Assembly (NCBI GenBank): GCA_015501585.1
Contig: JADNRY010000073.1
Location: 1 to 64,000, forward strand
Direction of reading: 5' to 3'
Source: Rhodocollybia butyracea
Lineage: Eukaryota; Basidiomycota; Agaricomycetes; Agaricales; Omphalotaceae
DNA length: 64,000 bases
In this document: in pieces, positions 12,573-25,900 of the stretch
Position numbering within the stretch: position 1 is the stretch's first letter
Layout: each line of letters begins with the position of its first letter
Translations under genes and position numbers: made by a program
Notes under the pieces: generated by a model
Database searches by the model: none
The model's input: only the letters and a program-made list of their open reading frames with translations
Told to the model about the DNA's origin: nothing

Positions 12573-13930
12573 GCTATCGGAAGTTGCAAGCTGGATTTAC
12601 GGAAAGAGACAAGTACTTACCTGCCCGGCCTATCTGCGCCAGCCTGAGGGTCGCTTTGCTCTCTGATCAGGATGATCAGCACTCGACTGATGAGCGCGAG
12701 CTGATCTCGAAATCTTACCTGAGATGTCTGCCGAGTGAAGGTTCAGTCATGGTGGTAGGAAGTCAAAAGAGAACAGATCAGATAGCAGCGAAACACGCGG
12801 AGGTCACATGCAAGGCCGTGTACAAAAGGTTACCCAAATTTAAACGCCGATCACTCCGACCTCCGACCTCGAAGTCAAAAGAGAACAGATCAGATAGCAG
12901 TGAAACACGCGGAGGTCACATGCAAGGCCGTGTACAACAAAGTTACGTACCGGCACGAAATTTAAACGCCGATCACTCCGACCTCGAATGGCCTCGAATG
13001 TTTCTTGGTAGTTGCAATTGCTCAATTCCGTCAGTTTTCTCTCTTTATTCATTTCTTACCGACCTCGAAGACCTGCCTCCATTCCTAAATGAAGTATCTC
13101 CAATCTGTGATTCCCAGCAGTATCCTGGAGAGCAACTGGAGAGCATTCGATGTTCAAGCTCAAGTTTTGCCACTTTTCTCACACACGGTGCATTTTGTCT
13201 AGACAGAGTGATTGCAGGTTGTGATGGAATATTTGTAAACCTGTGCGACAAGAGCAAGGACAAGGCGATAGTATAATTTTTTGGACACGGTACGAATGCT
13301 TGCGACACCATACGAAATGGCACAGCGTAAGCATCATAAGTATGGGCACTATGAGATACGCGTAAGGCTCTTGAAAGTAAAATAAGTGTAAACACTTACT
13401 AAGGTAGAATGAGGTCATTACCAACAATAATACATATCTTTGCTCTTGTATAATTTTGGACAAGGATAAGGCAGCAAGAGGCGAATCAAGAACGGTGAAT
13501 ACAGCAGCAGCTGGGATGGAGTCCCAACCGGGGAGCTCGGTTGATTACGGTCGACATTTAGAAACAGGCCTGAGGCGCTACGATTCTGAGGTGCCACAGC
13601 ATCCTTTTATGGTGGAAGTAGCTAGACTACAACCACATACCAATCAAGAAGTCGGCAAAACTAAATTTACTACCGCTTACCACTGGGCGGGATAGAAAAA
13701 TCATTTGGTCCAGAAGAGTACATTCGCATTGGAAAACAAGCACAACATGACAATAAAAAGGGACCGTAGGCGAATGATGACCAATGCGCTGTGTACAAGA
13801 CTGTCGATCTCATCACGGATGTACAGCGGGGGCGCGTTTGAATTGGAGGAGGGCCGATATGAGATCCGCGGCGAGAGTTGATGTAGTTACAATGTTGAGT
13901 ACTGAGTAATAGGAGTATCGGAAGTGAGAA
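12573..13930. other. Intergenic region of unit B
   Basis: 5' flank of NLR copy B, with the 115-bp tandem repeat (units from about 12764 and 12879) and sequence matching 6120-7630 in unit A. A PP2C 3' remnant lies at about 13.82-13.87 kb. No intact gene is visible. Confidence 0.6.
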
Positions 13931-14049
13931 ATGAAAAGGTGCGTTCGCTTAGTATTACTGTTGTCTCCCACTCAATCCGGTTTTCGACTTTGCGCTGCGT
14001 CTGAGCTTTCTCTGTCGGAGGCAATGATAAGGAAGTCGCCTCTGCGGAC

Positions 14050-14760
14050 ACGGGTGGTGGTTATTTCGGGTTCGGCTGTGAGAGATGCAAGAACGCATGC
14101 AGGCACAATAAGGGCATCGCATCTCACGACCCCAGATTTTTTATTCGGAAACCTAGTAGGCCCAGACGCAAATGTCGTATCCGCAGACTGGTATTCCTCA
14201 TCCGCCCATCTCGGTCTCCTAAACTGCTCTATCAACCCGTTTTTTTCTCGACTTCGTGTCCCTAGCTGTAAACTCGTCGTTGTCCAACCCAGAGTCGCAG
14301 CGAATAGTGTTGTTGCTGTTCCTTCCAGCCACGGCTAAGCTTGTCACACATATCTAGGTCGTGGAAACCCCTACTGTCACGGCTGTTCTGAGCGTTTTGC
14401 GCATGCGGTTGCCATTGGGACAGCGCGCTTTTGGGGACATGGTGGAACATTACCAAACTGAAAAAGTTATATAGCTGCTCGGGGCGCTAGTGGCCCGGTT
14501 TATCCGAACTCAACTCAATCGCCGACTATGCACAAACGGAAAAGCAACTCTGGGCTGTCGTGTCAAGCACTTGCAATTGGTTAGAACATATCAAGGTGGT
14601 CAAAACGACGGTTTCCTCACGTCTTATCTTTCTCAATCGCTAACGATGTTTATTTCTTATCACTTGCAGGCAACTCGAACCTTTTCCATTTGGGCTGGAC
14701 GCGACGAACAGCCTTGGTTAGATGCCTGAGCGGAACTCCCTCATCCTCTCGGAGCTTGCC
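14050..14760. repeat. Third partial copy of the unit A left end
   Basis: Matches about 105-900 of unit A (shared stretches include ccagattttttattcggaaa and the segment around the pyrimidine-rich tract at 14.19-14.32 kb). The PP2C start that should precede it is missing, so an internal deletion joined the PP2C tail (about 13.87 kb) to this upstream sequence. Confidence 0.7.
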
Positions 14761-16168
14761 CGGAATAAATCTTTCTACCCCACTGAGACTAGACTAGAGT
14801 GCGCTAGAACTGTGCATTCAATGCACAAACCTCTCTGCAGCCTCCTCCTGAACTTCGCACAAAACCTATCATAACTATCGTAACTATCATGGCATATCAT
14901 GAAACGCGCATGGATCTCCAGGCATCATCTCCTTCTATCGACAGCTGCTGTAAAACAGTGTAAAACCCGCAGCTACTTAATCTGATTCTTCTATGTACCT
15001 CGACGCGGCACCATCATATACATATCATTGACAATTTGGCAGGCTGTTGAAGATCTCTTTTGTTCATTGCCATATGGTGTGGAGTCGGCACGAAATTAAC
15101 TCAAGGCCCTCGGATTATCACTGCCACTTGGCAATCGTGTTAACTGGTGAATGCGACGAGACTCAGACAGTCTTATCGAAGACGTTCATTTCGGAATACA
15201 TCTCCCGGAGTCTAGATAGCCCCTCGTACGCGGTCGTCGGATGCTCCTTCTCCCCGTACGGCCAGTGCCCAGCCTAGTACCCAGCTCTAGCGCATAATAC
15301 ACACTTGATGATTGGAAGGACCGGTCACCATGGGCCACTTTGTCTGTCCACTTGACCTTACCACAGAATTTACATACACAATCATATCGCATAATACATC
15401 AGTATTCGCTGTGCTAAGTATCCCACCGCCCAGAAGTTTTGCGCTACTTGGCCAAGGTAAAGTCGTCTGTATAGCTCCATAATGGCAGTGGCTCTAAGAA
15501 ACCCAAGTTCACTAGTATTGCTAATTCAAGAGGGTCAGTATCCTTTTCACCATGCTTGAATCTGTGTAAGAATCTATGTACACGATCATCGATCATACCG
15601 CATAATGTGTCAGTATTTGCTGTGCTAAATATCCTACCGCCCAGAAGTTTTTGTGCTACTTGGCCAAGGCTAAAGTCATTTGTAGCTCCATAATGGCTGT
15701 GGCCCGAAGAAATTTCACTAGCGTTGCTAATTCAAGAAGGTAGATATTGTTTTCAGCATGCTTGAATCCATGTAGTAATTCCTTCCTTCCTTCCTTCCTT
15801 CCTTCCTTTCTTCCGCCTTTCGGACCTCATACACCCTCTACGGTATGGGACCTGAATGATGGACTCGCAGTGCGTAAGAAGTGACAAAGGGAAACGATAA
15901 GTAAGTACTTACAAGTATACTCGTGAAAATACTTGTGGATCCCTGACTTGTTTCCCATGCCGGGTCTGGTGCAGGTCAAATGTCAAGCCATTTAGGCCCC
16001 AAGAACTTGCGCCGCAGATCCAAGGTATACTTGCATCCGGACTTGTGTCCATCTTTAGACCATTATATAAATCTGTCTTCTATGCTCAGCACTAAGTCCT
16101 TAGTACTTACTCTAGAGTATACCAAGCCAATCTCTAACAATCCAGTCCCCAACAATCTGCTCCAAAAT
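14761..16168. repeat. Intergenic region with a 212-bp tandem duplication and (CTTC)n microsatellite
   Basis: About 15388-15590 and 15600-15780 are diverged head-to-tail copies offset by about 212 bp; both contain ccgcccagaagttt and cttggccaagg. A (CTTC)n run of about 35 bp follows at about 15779-15813. No gene is supported. Confidence 0.7.
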
Positions 16169-17550
16169 CTATTCAGAGTCACCACCGTCCATCGGCATGT
16201 CCCCCTCCGGTTGAGTGGCATGTAAAGTCACCAATGACATGGTTTCTTCCACCATTGACATCTTTTGATCAACTATTATGAAAACTGCTAAGGGATAGAT
16301 AGTCTAAAAGATTCACAGACCAAAAGTTGTATATTAATGTTACTGTGTATTGGGGCACAAAGAAAGAACAAACTTACCCCAAATGCAACAACAATCTGTG
16401 CTAAAATGCGATACATTACATCAACCCCAGAGAAAGTTCCTTTTACAGGAGCATCCAAAAACACAAAGATGGTAAACAACACCTAACCGCAAGTTAAATT
16501 GGTTTGTGGTTAGCCAAGGCTTAGCAAGCAGATACAAAGATGTATTACATGGAAGATGGTGTATATGACACCAGATTCAATCCAGAGAAGCATTATGCAT
16601 AGAGACTTTGTCAAGCCAATGTTCACCTGTTTGGTTCTCTGCCGGTAATGCCTGAGGAAGAATTGGAAGTGGTTCACCATCTTAAAACTTGATCAAGCAC
16701 TTACCAAGCTTTGAATGCAATGAGCAGAGTGGTGATTATATTTATGATGACACTGACTACTACTGCTGCGAGGTCGCCTGATCTCGATAAATTTGGAAAG
16801 GTCAACTCATCAAACAAGATGTCACCAAATACAACCACTGAATACAGATTTTATGTAGGCTTTTAAATCATCATTTCCAGGATAAAATGTCAACGCACCA
16901 ACATCGCTGACCATTAACAAAACCAGGGTTAACCGCACCAATTTATTGGTGGGCCACATTACCCAGGCTCTCCAAGTTACCATAGCATCACTCATGCGAG
17001 ACTTTCACATGGAAATTGGAATTATAGGAGCGTGAGCACTGAGCTTGTGTGTTTTTAAATAATTTGTAAGTTCTCACCATTATTGGGCCTGAAAGAAGCT
17101 GTAGTCTTTGCCATACATATGCTTTCGTGGTTGCCATCTCTCCTTGGACTAAAAGGCCAGCTTTTGATGTTTGTATAAAGCCATATTTTGTCAACAACAG
17201 ATCATCAACAAGACAAACAACAAAGATATTCCAGAAACATGCCGACACCATGGTGCAACATAACAGAATGAGTTGCGGTTTTCGCATTGCCGTTTGGGAA
17301 ATTCGTTGGCTTCATTGCGCATTTAAGAGTCCATATAAAAACGCTGTAAGAAGTTTATGACTCACAAGAGGAGATATAGGAGAATGCACAGCAAAAGAAT
17401 GTAAGTGCCTGCAAAGAGTATCATCAGAGATGCCCTAGCGAAATCTGTTAGTTGCGCACCATACAGAACAAACAAACAGATGTTATATACAATGTCGTAG
17501 AACACAACAGTTGCAAACTGATTGAGAAAAGCAACTTCCTCAGGTGTCAT
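16169..17550 (-). CDS. Seven-transmembrane protein of an uncharacterised basidiomycete family
   Basis: Multi-exon membrane protein. It starts at MTPEEVAFLNQF (17550) and ends at ...GGDSE-stop (16169). Exon 1 (17366-17550) and exon 2 (17078-17309) join in frame across a 56-nt intron. Exon 3 (from 17001) carries the hallmark SDAMVTWRAWVMWP. Further exons give VFGDILFDELTFPNL, the helix VVVSVIINIITTLLIAFKAW, then HYRQRTKQ, LWIESGVIYTIFHV, AQIVVAFG and IYPLAVFIIV. I count about seven hydrophobic segments and a hydrophilic C-tail. The pattern WRAW(V)..W, then LIA(Y/F)KAW.(H)YR, then (I)ESG.IY, then GIYP is typical of a large agaric family with no known function. All exons are open and splice sites are canonical, so it is probably a live gene. 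Nothing shows its substrate. Confidence 0.75.
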
Positions 17551-17645
17551 GACGGCTTTGAAACTTGGGAGTCTTGACGGGGTTGTCCACTTCCAACAAT
17601 TCTATTCTTTTACTTTATAAGAGGGAAGTACTCATGAGTCACGAC

Positions 17646-17860
17646 TGTTGTATATTGCCAATGTGGCAACTCCGGAGATTAGGTAGCCGGATCGGTATGT
17701 TCATATGTCCGTATCCTTACTCATCGTATTAGCAATATTATACAGTATGTACAGTATATAAGGCTCTCTCCAAAGCCAGTATCTATAGTAGTTATCCAGT
17801 TCTCTTCTATCTCTCAAGCCTCACGGCTTATTCAGTTCCCTGCGCCGAGTATTTACAACA
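17646..17860. mobile_element. Solo LTR, 215 bp, TSD acgac
   Basis: Starts TGTTGTATATTG and ends TATTTACAACA, giving 7-bp inverted ends TGTTGTA/TACAACA. It is flanked on both sides by ACGAC (17641-17645 and 17861-17865). It contains a TATA-like tatataagg followed by a pyrimidine-rich start region. The size and TG..CA ends suggest Ty1/copia, left after LTR-LTR recombination. Confidence 0.85.
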
Positions 17861-17865
17861 ACGAC

Positions 17866-18569
17866 TTGTCAGGCACTTAATGTATCAAGTTGGCTAGAAT
17901 TACATAGCCTCCGCCTGGAGCATACATTTTGCCGTGCAGTTCAATGCAAGGTTTGATGCTTGGTGCGTGTTGACCCGGCTATGCACATGCAGTGCATGAT
18001 GCGTGCAGGTCCAGCGTTATCAGCTGCAGTCTCTGTGAGCTGTGAAATATGACGGCAGATTTGGGACAAAAATCATGTGCGTCAATTGGTGAAACAACGA
18101 TGGTATATTGATCAAATGTTGAACGTCGGGCTCTTTGTCGTCCCGTCCGGGCGTTGAATCTCAGGGGAATACGCATATTGAGTTTGGTCAAACACGTAGC
18201 TTTGACATGCTCTGTTAAGAAGCTTGTCTCAAACCTACTTGAGACTTATAGAACCTACCTGTAAAATCCATAGTCCTTCAGATAATTTAGCGCTCATACA
18301 ATTGGGGTACGATCCTCTTACGTTCTACTTGCGGACTCTGACAGATGATTGTGCGGTTGACTTACGGAGATGACGTACGATAGCCTACAATGGGTAGTAG
18401 TGCTATGAACTATCACAGTTACTTACATTGAGCTTGAGTCGGTATATATCCATTGGCGTCCTGAGTTTATAAGCCCAGTTACTTTTTCTTGTCTGATCGT
18501 CTTTGTCTTTGAATCGTCAATTTGCACTCTTTTACTATTGTCAATTTGCACTCTTTTATCCTTTCTGTT
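17866..18569. other. Intergenic region
   Basis: Upstream region of the HECT-like gene. A 70-residue reverse ORF (17979-18191) has no recognisable features and no conserved context. I see no gene. Confidence 0.5.
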
Positions 18570-21500
18570 ATGGATGCATAACACTTTGCACAAGCGTTCC
18601 AGGCCTTTCTTGCGTCTCAAATGGGGCAGGAACAAACGCCGCAGTTGCAGCCCCAACCTGCACCTGCTTCCACTCCGTTGTTGTCATCACAACCTAATCC
18701 CAGCCCACCATCTTTGCCACAGCCTGCTCCACCCCCTCCGCCTGTATCGCAACCTGCTCCCCAACCCTTGCCTGATTCTCAGAACGAGCCTACAGCTTTT
18801 CCTGCACTGCTGCAGCCTTCTCTGTTGCTTTTTCCTCCACCTCCTTTTGTGGCACAGCCAGCACCTGGGGGTCCATATGCCTATCCTCCGCCTCCATCAA
18901 CGTGTCGACCCTACAGCAGCCTTCAGATGTTAGCATCGGTGGCTGACGGGAATGGAGGAGGTGTGGCTACTGTAAATAATCCAGGACATCCCCAAGTCAC
19001 CACAGCTAGTGGATTTCCAGGAATGTCGACTCTCATTCAACGGTCTAACCAGAGTCACTTGGATCATGCTGGAAGCTCATTACCAAAGAAGGACAAGCCT
19101 AAGCGAAGAGGAAAGGCTATCCTTCTTCCAAGCCTTGCGGGGGAGAAGGCAAAGCCAAGCATCGGGGACTGCGTATTTGAGGCCAATGGGGGAGAACAGG
19201 TTGTTAATTTAGATGTGTCGGTGTACCCTCCCTTACCTACACGAGCTGACCAGCAGGTACAGAAGTTGTTTATTCTCCAAGCAATTCAAGGCTGACTCTA
19301 TTTTTGTTTAGGAATTTGCACTGCCTAATCATATTGTACACTACTCGCGGAATGAGGACAGTTTCCGCACTGTTCTCTCAGCTTTGAATCTTTTCCATCA
19401 ATTTCCCAACCTTCCCGTCACTACACAAATTGTCGATATCTTCCGTACGATCATCGCAAGGGTTCAAGTGCAGTACAACCTTTCAGATGCTTCATCGCAC
19501 CCGCTACCTTTTCACAAACGCTTACCGATACAGCTTTTGTGTTTCACAAACTGTGGGTGAGCTAATGGTGCTTACCGCACTGCGAAACTCACAAGGGCTC
19601 CTATGAGTGAACGTACAAACTTGGTGGACCTACTCAACAACCCTTATGACTTTGCAGTTCCACGATGGGCTCTTACGAGGGAAAACCACTTCCACGTATT
19701 TGCTAGTAAGTATATCGAATTGCCTATTGTCGATAAACCATATACTGATACTTCCTTGATGTAGTTCTTTGACGGTACCCGCTAGAAGCTAGCTTGAGTC
19801 TTTCCCAGGTCTTCTTGGGTGAAGAAGACCTTGTTTGTACTCACCATTGCATCTCGCAGAGGGTGTATGCCTTGTTTCGTCATGATGTTGATTCAGTAGA
19901 TATATCTGAGCTGGACGAGGAAGCGTTGGAACAGTCTCAAGAGTGTGTATCCATGGTGGAGGACGAAACTGAAGAGGTATGTGTAATTTTTGCACCGAGC
20001 TGAACATATCAATTGACCATATTCATAATCTATTAGACGGTAGTTGTCACTCAATTATTGCCTGGAAATATCCAGCCTGCACCTCCCACTCCTCCCACTC
20101 CTTCCACTCATGCGTCTGCCACCCCTCCTCCAGTTTCTCCTACTCCTCCATCCAGTCCCTCCACAATCTCATCCCTTGTGGGTTTTTCCTTACCAATTTT
20201 TGGTAACAACTAGTGTTGGTTATAGATCTTGATGATTCCTTCAGACGAGAAGCTCTGGGAAAAGCAATGGATGATCCCGAATCGTTTGGATGCAATCCCA
20301 GAGTTTTTTAATTCGGAACGGGCATCCAGTATTTTTGAAACAGTTCAGGCAAATCATATTCAGAATCGTAGGGTAGGATGCCCTGGGATTGATATTGAGG
20401 GATCATCCGATGCAGAACTGATCCAAAGATTTGAGTCGATTATGAAGGATGCAATTAATTGACGCGATTGGAGCCAAGTACTGTCTCCAAATCGATTGTT
20501 TACTTGGTGAGTCTGAACCTTTTGATGTAACTCTCTCAATCTCATTCACGGCACAGTACCTGCATTACTGCTGCTGGGACTCCGGTCTATGTCTCTAGTG
20601 GGCCAGGCGTTGAGCAAGAGGTAATGAATGCCTTGTTCAAGTCGTACTTCGATCATGAGGACAAATTCTGCTCTGCACTTGTTGACGAATACACAACACT
20701 TACAGCATTTCCCAATATGCAAACATCAGATCTTTCATCCCTCAAACGTGAAAGGCTTATCATGTTTGGTGCGGTAACGGCTCTGGCACTGGTATATGGC
20801 TCATACCCTGGACATTTCAATCCTCTCCTTTTAATGTATTTTCTGAATAATTGCAACTTAAGGTGTCTTCACCGCAACCTTATTGCTTTGTACTTTCCAT
20901 TTCTTGTTGCAACCCTTGATACTTGGCTTGGACTTGGCCACAACGACGACGTTAGTGGCTCACAATTTCTTACTCACTTTTTGACATTTCATAATATTGG
21001 CGAGGCAAGTTTTTGACATCTGGTTTTGCTTCCAATACTAACTTGGGTATGCTATAGCTTGGGGCCTTGAATGGCTGTTCTGAGGACCGACATCGAACAC
21101 TAGCATTTGAGATGCTTCACAATGCAATCGTTGGTCCCATTGGAGTCACAAATGCATATTTTGAGCTCTTCCTTGAAGGGTTCAGAATGCCATGTTTGGG
21201 ATCATTGGACTTATACGATGTAAGCAGATAATTTTCTAAAAGGTATATGTACCAGCACTAATGTTCTATAAATTTCAGATCGTTTGGAGCTTCCACGGTG
21301 GGGCAGAGGAGTTTGTTCAGACTGCAGAGGTATCGGTTGTCTGAAGCTATGATGATTTGAAACTTGAATACATCAATACCGCATCCAAGCAAGATCTTAG
21401 GGATGCCTGCACTCGTGCTGGACCTGAGTTTCAAGGAAAGGATTTTGAAACAAATTTTCAGGAGTTTTTGGAGGCAAGAGGGGCGCCCTGCCCCGAGCTA

Positions 21501-21942
21501 CTAGAGTCCCAAAAAGACAGATTCAGCCCTGGGATCAACCTTGACCATATCGATTCTGCTACATTTCGGATGGAGATGCTATGTTGGTCTGTCTCTGGAG
21601 CACCGTGGGTTATGGCTGGTGATTCGCTGCGGGAAAGTCTTTGTTTTTTTATCTGAGAAACGTGTAAGCTGATAGGGCATTTAGATTATTCTTATTGCAG
21701 ATGATGATCCAATGTATATCACCAGCCGAGGGGCTCGCAACCACCGAGTGCAATATCTTGCTGCTGGGACTTGTACATTTCAGACATGCTCACGCCTCAT
21801 TCGAATTCCCGTCTCATATCTCATCAAACTCCTCCAAGATACTTATGACGCCGATACCCCATTTCGAAACCCACAAATGGCTGTGCACCATTGGTTGCTT
21901 ATTCAGCTACTCAACGTAATCGGATCGTACACCGTTATCTGA
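18570..21942 (+). pseudogene. HECT-domain-like protein gene, decayed
   Basis: Multi-exon plus-strand gene. The N-terminus (MDA-stop-HFAQAFQAF...) has a TAA at 18579-18581 where CAA would keep the frame open; a Pro/Gln-rich low-complexity region follows. After an intron ending near 19313 comes EFALPNHIVHYSRNED. Other exons give LVDLLNNPYDFAVPRWAL, ELIQRFESIMKDAIN and, at 20624-21016, MFGAVTALALVYGSYPG, which resembles the HECT N-lobe. Near 21760-21840 come YLAAGTC and QTCSRLIRIPVSYL, resembling the HECT C-lobe, where TC is followed about six residues later by (L/I)P; the candidate catalytic Cys codon is 21787-21789. HECT ligases pass ubiquitin through that Cys. At least three further TGA stops (19558, 20460, 21342) each sit where CGA would restore Arg. 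HECT assignment is by pattern only. Confidence 0.5.
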
Positions 21943-22306
21943 TTTATTGGACTTTTCCTTCAAATAATATCATACCGATTGGCTTATTGCTTGCTTTTAA
22001 CATACCCCAGACATTCGGCTAGATATGGTCATTTATTTATTATACAGATGTTATATTGCAAATCAATAACTTGACGCTTGCAAAGACTTGCTTTGGCTTT
22101 GCCATTATAGGATTATCAGAATCTTCCGAAGTAGACTAGCAGCAGCCACAATTTGAATCGGCAGATTCCGATCCCGGCGCTTGAATACTCACAATGTAGC
22201 ATCCGTTGGGCGTTTGTATCTGTACGACGTTTGCAAACCATATTTGCCTATTGTATTTAAGAAACACATTTAAATCCCTTGTCGCCGAAACCTGACTTCC
22301 CCACCC

Positions 22307-22800
22307 ATGTCATCTCTGCAACAATCAGCAGTTCCGCCACCTCCATACCCTGCGCCGCAGACAATATCGGGGTCGTTACTTCCGCTGCCTTCTGCTGCAC
22401 CTTCTGCTGCGTTTGAGATGCTGATTAAACATATTCGAGCCGAGAATCAAACCTTTTATCAGCCAAGGATGGATTGCCATTACGATTCGGGATCCGCTTC
22501 CACCAATTTCAGCCCCGCATGTGTCTGGATTGGGACTACCGCCCCAGTATATCTCTCGTGAGAGAAAATATGGCGAATTCTCCAGACAGCTACCCGTACC
22601 AGCCAGGATGAAGGTACATCTTGTATTTACGTTCTCCTAGCCTGTAATTGTTTATGGTTGTCATTTTGACTTTGACATTGCAGGCTGTCGATATTCGTGC
22701 TTCTCTGGATGGCGGAATCCTCAGTTTGTCACTTGCGTTGGGCACACCTTTGATGGAGGAAGAAATTAATGCATTGTGAGAGGTGATTCACGTTTTGTGA
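22307..22800 (+). pseudogene. Fragment with Pro-rich N-terminus, function unknown
   Basis: Opens MSSLQQSAVPPPPYPAP, similar in composition to the N-terminus of the HECT-like gene just upstream. It continues by a frame change or splice into RERKYGEF, then VDIRASLDGGILSLSLAL and EEEINAL. Stops at 22777 and 22798 are TGA. It may be the start of a second, related gene cut short by the convergent gene at 22939, or a separate small pseudogene. No family recognised. Confidence 0.35.
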
Positions 22801-22938
22801 AACGGTTCAAAACACAATTCGGGATCCAGCATGTCAAATAATGTGGATTTGCAACCAACGAGTAAAGATTGTAAAGATAAACATTTTACCTAAAGTAATT
22901 TTTTCTTCCCAAAACACGCTCCAATAGTCGATCTCTAC

Positions 22939-25900
22939 TCAGTTTGCACAGCGAGTGCTCCACCATGAAACCGTCAAACTGCACTCAATCCTTGAATGGC
23001 CCAAATTGATCGTCAGTTCCCAGAAAAGCACATAAGGCTTTGAACGCATTCTCAACCTCCCCTGTGCTTCCACTCTACTAGCAAGACCCATCTTTACAAT
23101 TGCTTTTGCAGCACCCTTACCAAGCTTAGAAACGACTGTGGCAAGTTTGTGAACGGTAGGATGTGGCAGTCGACCAGCGTATACCAAATCAACTGCAAGA
23201 AGGTAGGCAACAAGTGGTCCAAATGTAGGGAACATTGGTTTTTTGTCTGACATTCTAGTGTCAGAAATATACGACCGTATACTGAGAAATGATATGCTGG
23301 GTTCAGAAAGTTTGGCATGAAGGTATTTGCTAGCATCCCAAAATTGATCAGCATTTTTGGTTGAGCGTGCATTGGTTCGGCCATATGCCAGTTTATCGAC
23401 TAAGTATGTTTTGCCTTTGTGTCGATGAGAAGCTTCAAATGTTTTCCAGGCAGCCAATGAAGGGAAAAATCCTGAATGGTCCAACTCGCGCAGCGCCTCT
23501 GTATTGAATAAGATGCCTCGGAATATCAGAGCACTGAAAATCCCTGGATGAGAATTGATATTCTGAGAAGTGAAGGTGCCATTTAGACTTGTTACTTTAA
23601 CACGGCCAGGTGCCAGTTCCCGGAAGGGACAGTTTTTATCCAGATTTTTGAAAATGTGAGTCTGCTCATCCGATAGCAACTGAGGCGGCGGCTCAAGAAA
23701 AATGTGAGCCACTTTGATGAGCCAGTCATGATAGAAAAGGACACGCGGATTGGACAACAGAGAAGAAGATAATGCCGAACTGGCATTAGGAGTTGGAGAA
23801 TTATGGGATGATGGCTGTATTGTCAAAGAATGACCAGATGACAAGGAAGTGGCCGATGGGAGGTGTGAGAGGCATGGATTTGGAATGGAAGATGTAGAAT
23901 TTGTATGGACGGTATTGGGTGCCGTAGAGCTACTGGATGAGGAAGATTGAATATGCAGCGGGGCTTCAGAACTGGGCAAGAAGGATGAGGATGCAAGACT
24001 GGACGATGGGATATGCTCATCAATAATTGAATCAATACCAATAAAGCGCCAGTGAGCATTCCGAAGCTGTGTAAATAGCTGCTTGATTTCGGGGGAACAA
24101 TCCTTCCGAAGAATGGCATGAGATGACAAATTGGTTTCGAATTGTTTCATATCCCGTCCTGAGGGAAGTCCATTCGACTTTTGTGATGAGCGTATGAGAG
24201 AAGGTGAGTTGTAAGCATCCCAAACTGCATCTAGTAGGAAAATGGTCAGATCGTGAGTTGAATTCATAAGACCAGCTAAGAACAATGACTGTGCAGAGTA
24301 CTTTGGATCTGTGGGTAATTCAAGCCAATACAAAATGATCTCTGAACACAACAGAGCATTTCCTTTGCGGTTTTGTTCGGGAATCAGTGGTTGAGGCTTA
24401 TAAGCCCAGCTGTACACACATGGAGGTGAGATATGAGGAAGATATACCGAGGAATTAAATTGATATGTATCGCCTGTTTTTCCATGATCCAATGCCTCAC
24501 GGACGGATTCTAGAAGGCGAGTCCACCAGGATGTTGGTTCTTTATCAAGGCACCACTCAATACATGTCGAAACCCAATTATGGAGACGATAATGTGTTAG
24601 CATTATTGCATGGTGCAATAGGAGAGCGCTGGCATTGTGAACCTTGGATCTTGATTTGAAGATGCGTACCAACTCCCATGTATGTACCGCAATGGTCATG
24701 GTCTTTAGTTCAAGAGGAGAAGTTTCAATGGCAGCATGGAACCGATTTGCCTGCTGATAGAGATCTTTGATACTCACACCCTCGGCTGCTTCCCGGTGAG
24801 AAATACTGTCTTCAAGAAGATTTGTTGTCCGAATCAGAGAGTCGTTGGAGACAGCCATCATAAATGGAATGCGCAATGCTGTATAGTGGATTAATTCTAA
24901 TATTTTCAAAAATAATTGAAATCGTACTTGTAATTGAACTTAGATCAGAGAACCTTGGAGAAGATGAAAAATTCAACATTGTTGTTGTTCGTAAGATCTA
25001 TTGTTGATTGTTAGACCAAAGGTCCTAAGTAGATATGATACACTCTTTTACCACCAATAGCTTCACTGGATTGCACTAGATAAAAGAGATTTAGAAAAAA
25101 ATTTGAACCCGAAAGAGAATGGCCCAACAATGCACATTGTTGGTACTCTTCATACATAGGACCAGCGCTAAACACAAAATCAAAATCAAGATAATGTATG
25201 TGAAAATAGAAATATGTCTTACTCAATTAAGGACTCATGCGCCCACGACTGGCTACCATCCTCGACCCATTCAACAAGATACTCATAACCGTATGTTCTC
25301 TGTGTAAAATGTAGGATATTGGACAGCGCAAGCAATTGATTATAACGACACACCTTTGGATCTGCTGATAGTCGATGTTCGATAAATCTAGCAACCTGAT
25401 ATGATGGCTCATCTTCATCATTGGACAATTCCTCATTGTCATCCTCAGAGGTCTCGTCCTCGATCAACCGATGGGGACGTTTATGCTTTCCTCCTCCACC
25501 AGCCCGACATTTTTGTTTCTTTGCCATATTCGCAACAATATTTTCTTCATTGAATTTGAGAACATTGAGAGCTTGCTGAGCAGCGTGAGCAATCTCATCT
25601 ATGCCAAACTTTGAGTAAATATTGAGAGGTGCAGAATTGGAAACCATACTTGAGCCAGTTTTCACAGCTACTGCTCATTGTTTGGCTTTCTGACGAGATG
25701 CTTTGATTTTTTTTTGAGATAATTGAATTGAAGAAACAGTTTTTGTTTGCATGTGAATATATCGAGGAGGTTTCAGGGCTGCAGCAAATGTTGTCGGGAA
25801 TGTTATGATGTGCAAAACCAAAAAAACTCACCTTTCGACGGAGGCTTGTAGCTTTGAGATGCGGATGGGATAATCTGTAGTCGATAATTACGGTGTTCTA

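Larger units (their letters stand above)
8165..14100. repeat. Segmental duplication, unit B
   Basis: Head-to-tail second copy of unit A in the same orientation. It carries the second NLR (9582-12572), the same downstream tandem repeats and a heavily truncated PP2C remnant near 13.82-13.87 kb. It differs from unit A by a MITE insertion at 8795-9167, fewer ankyrin repeats and many substitutions, so the duplication is not brand new. A third partial copy follows at about 14.06-14.76 kb. Confidence 0.8.
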
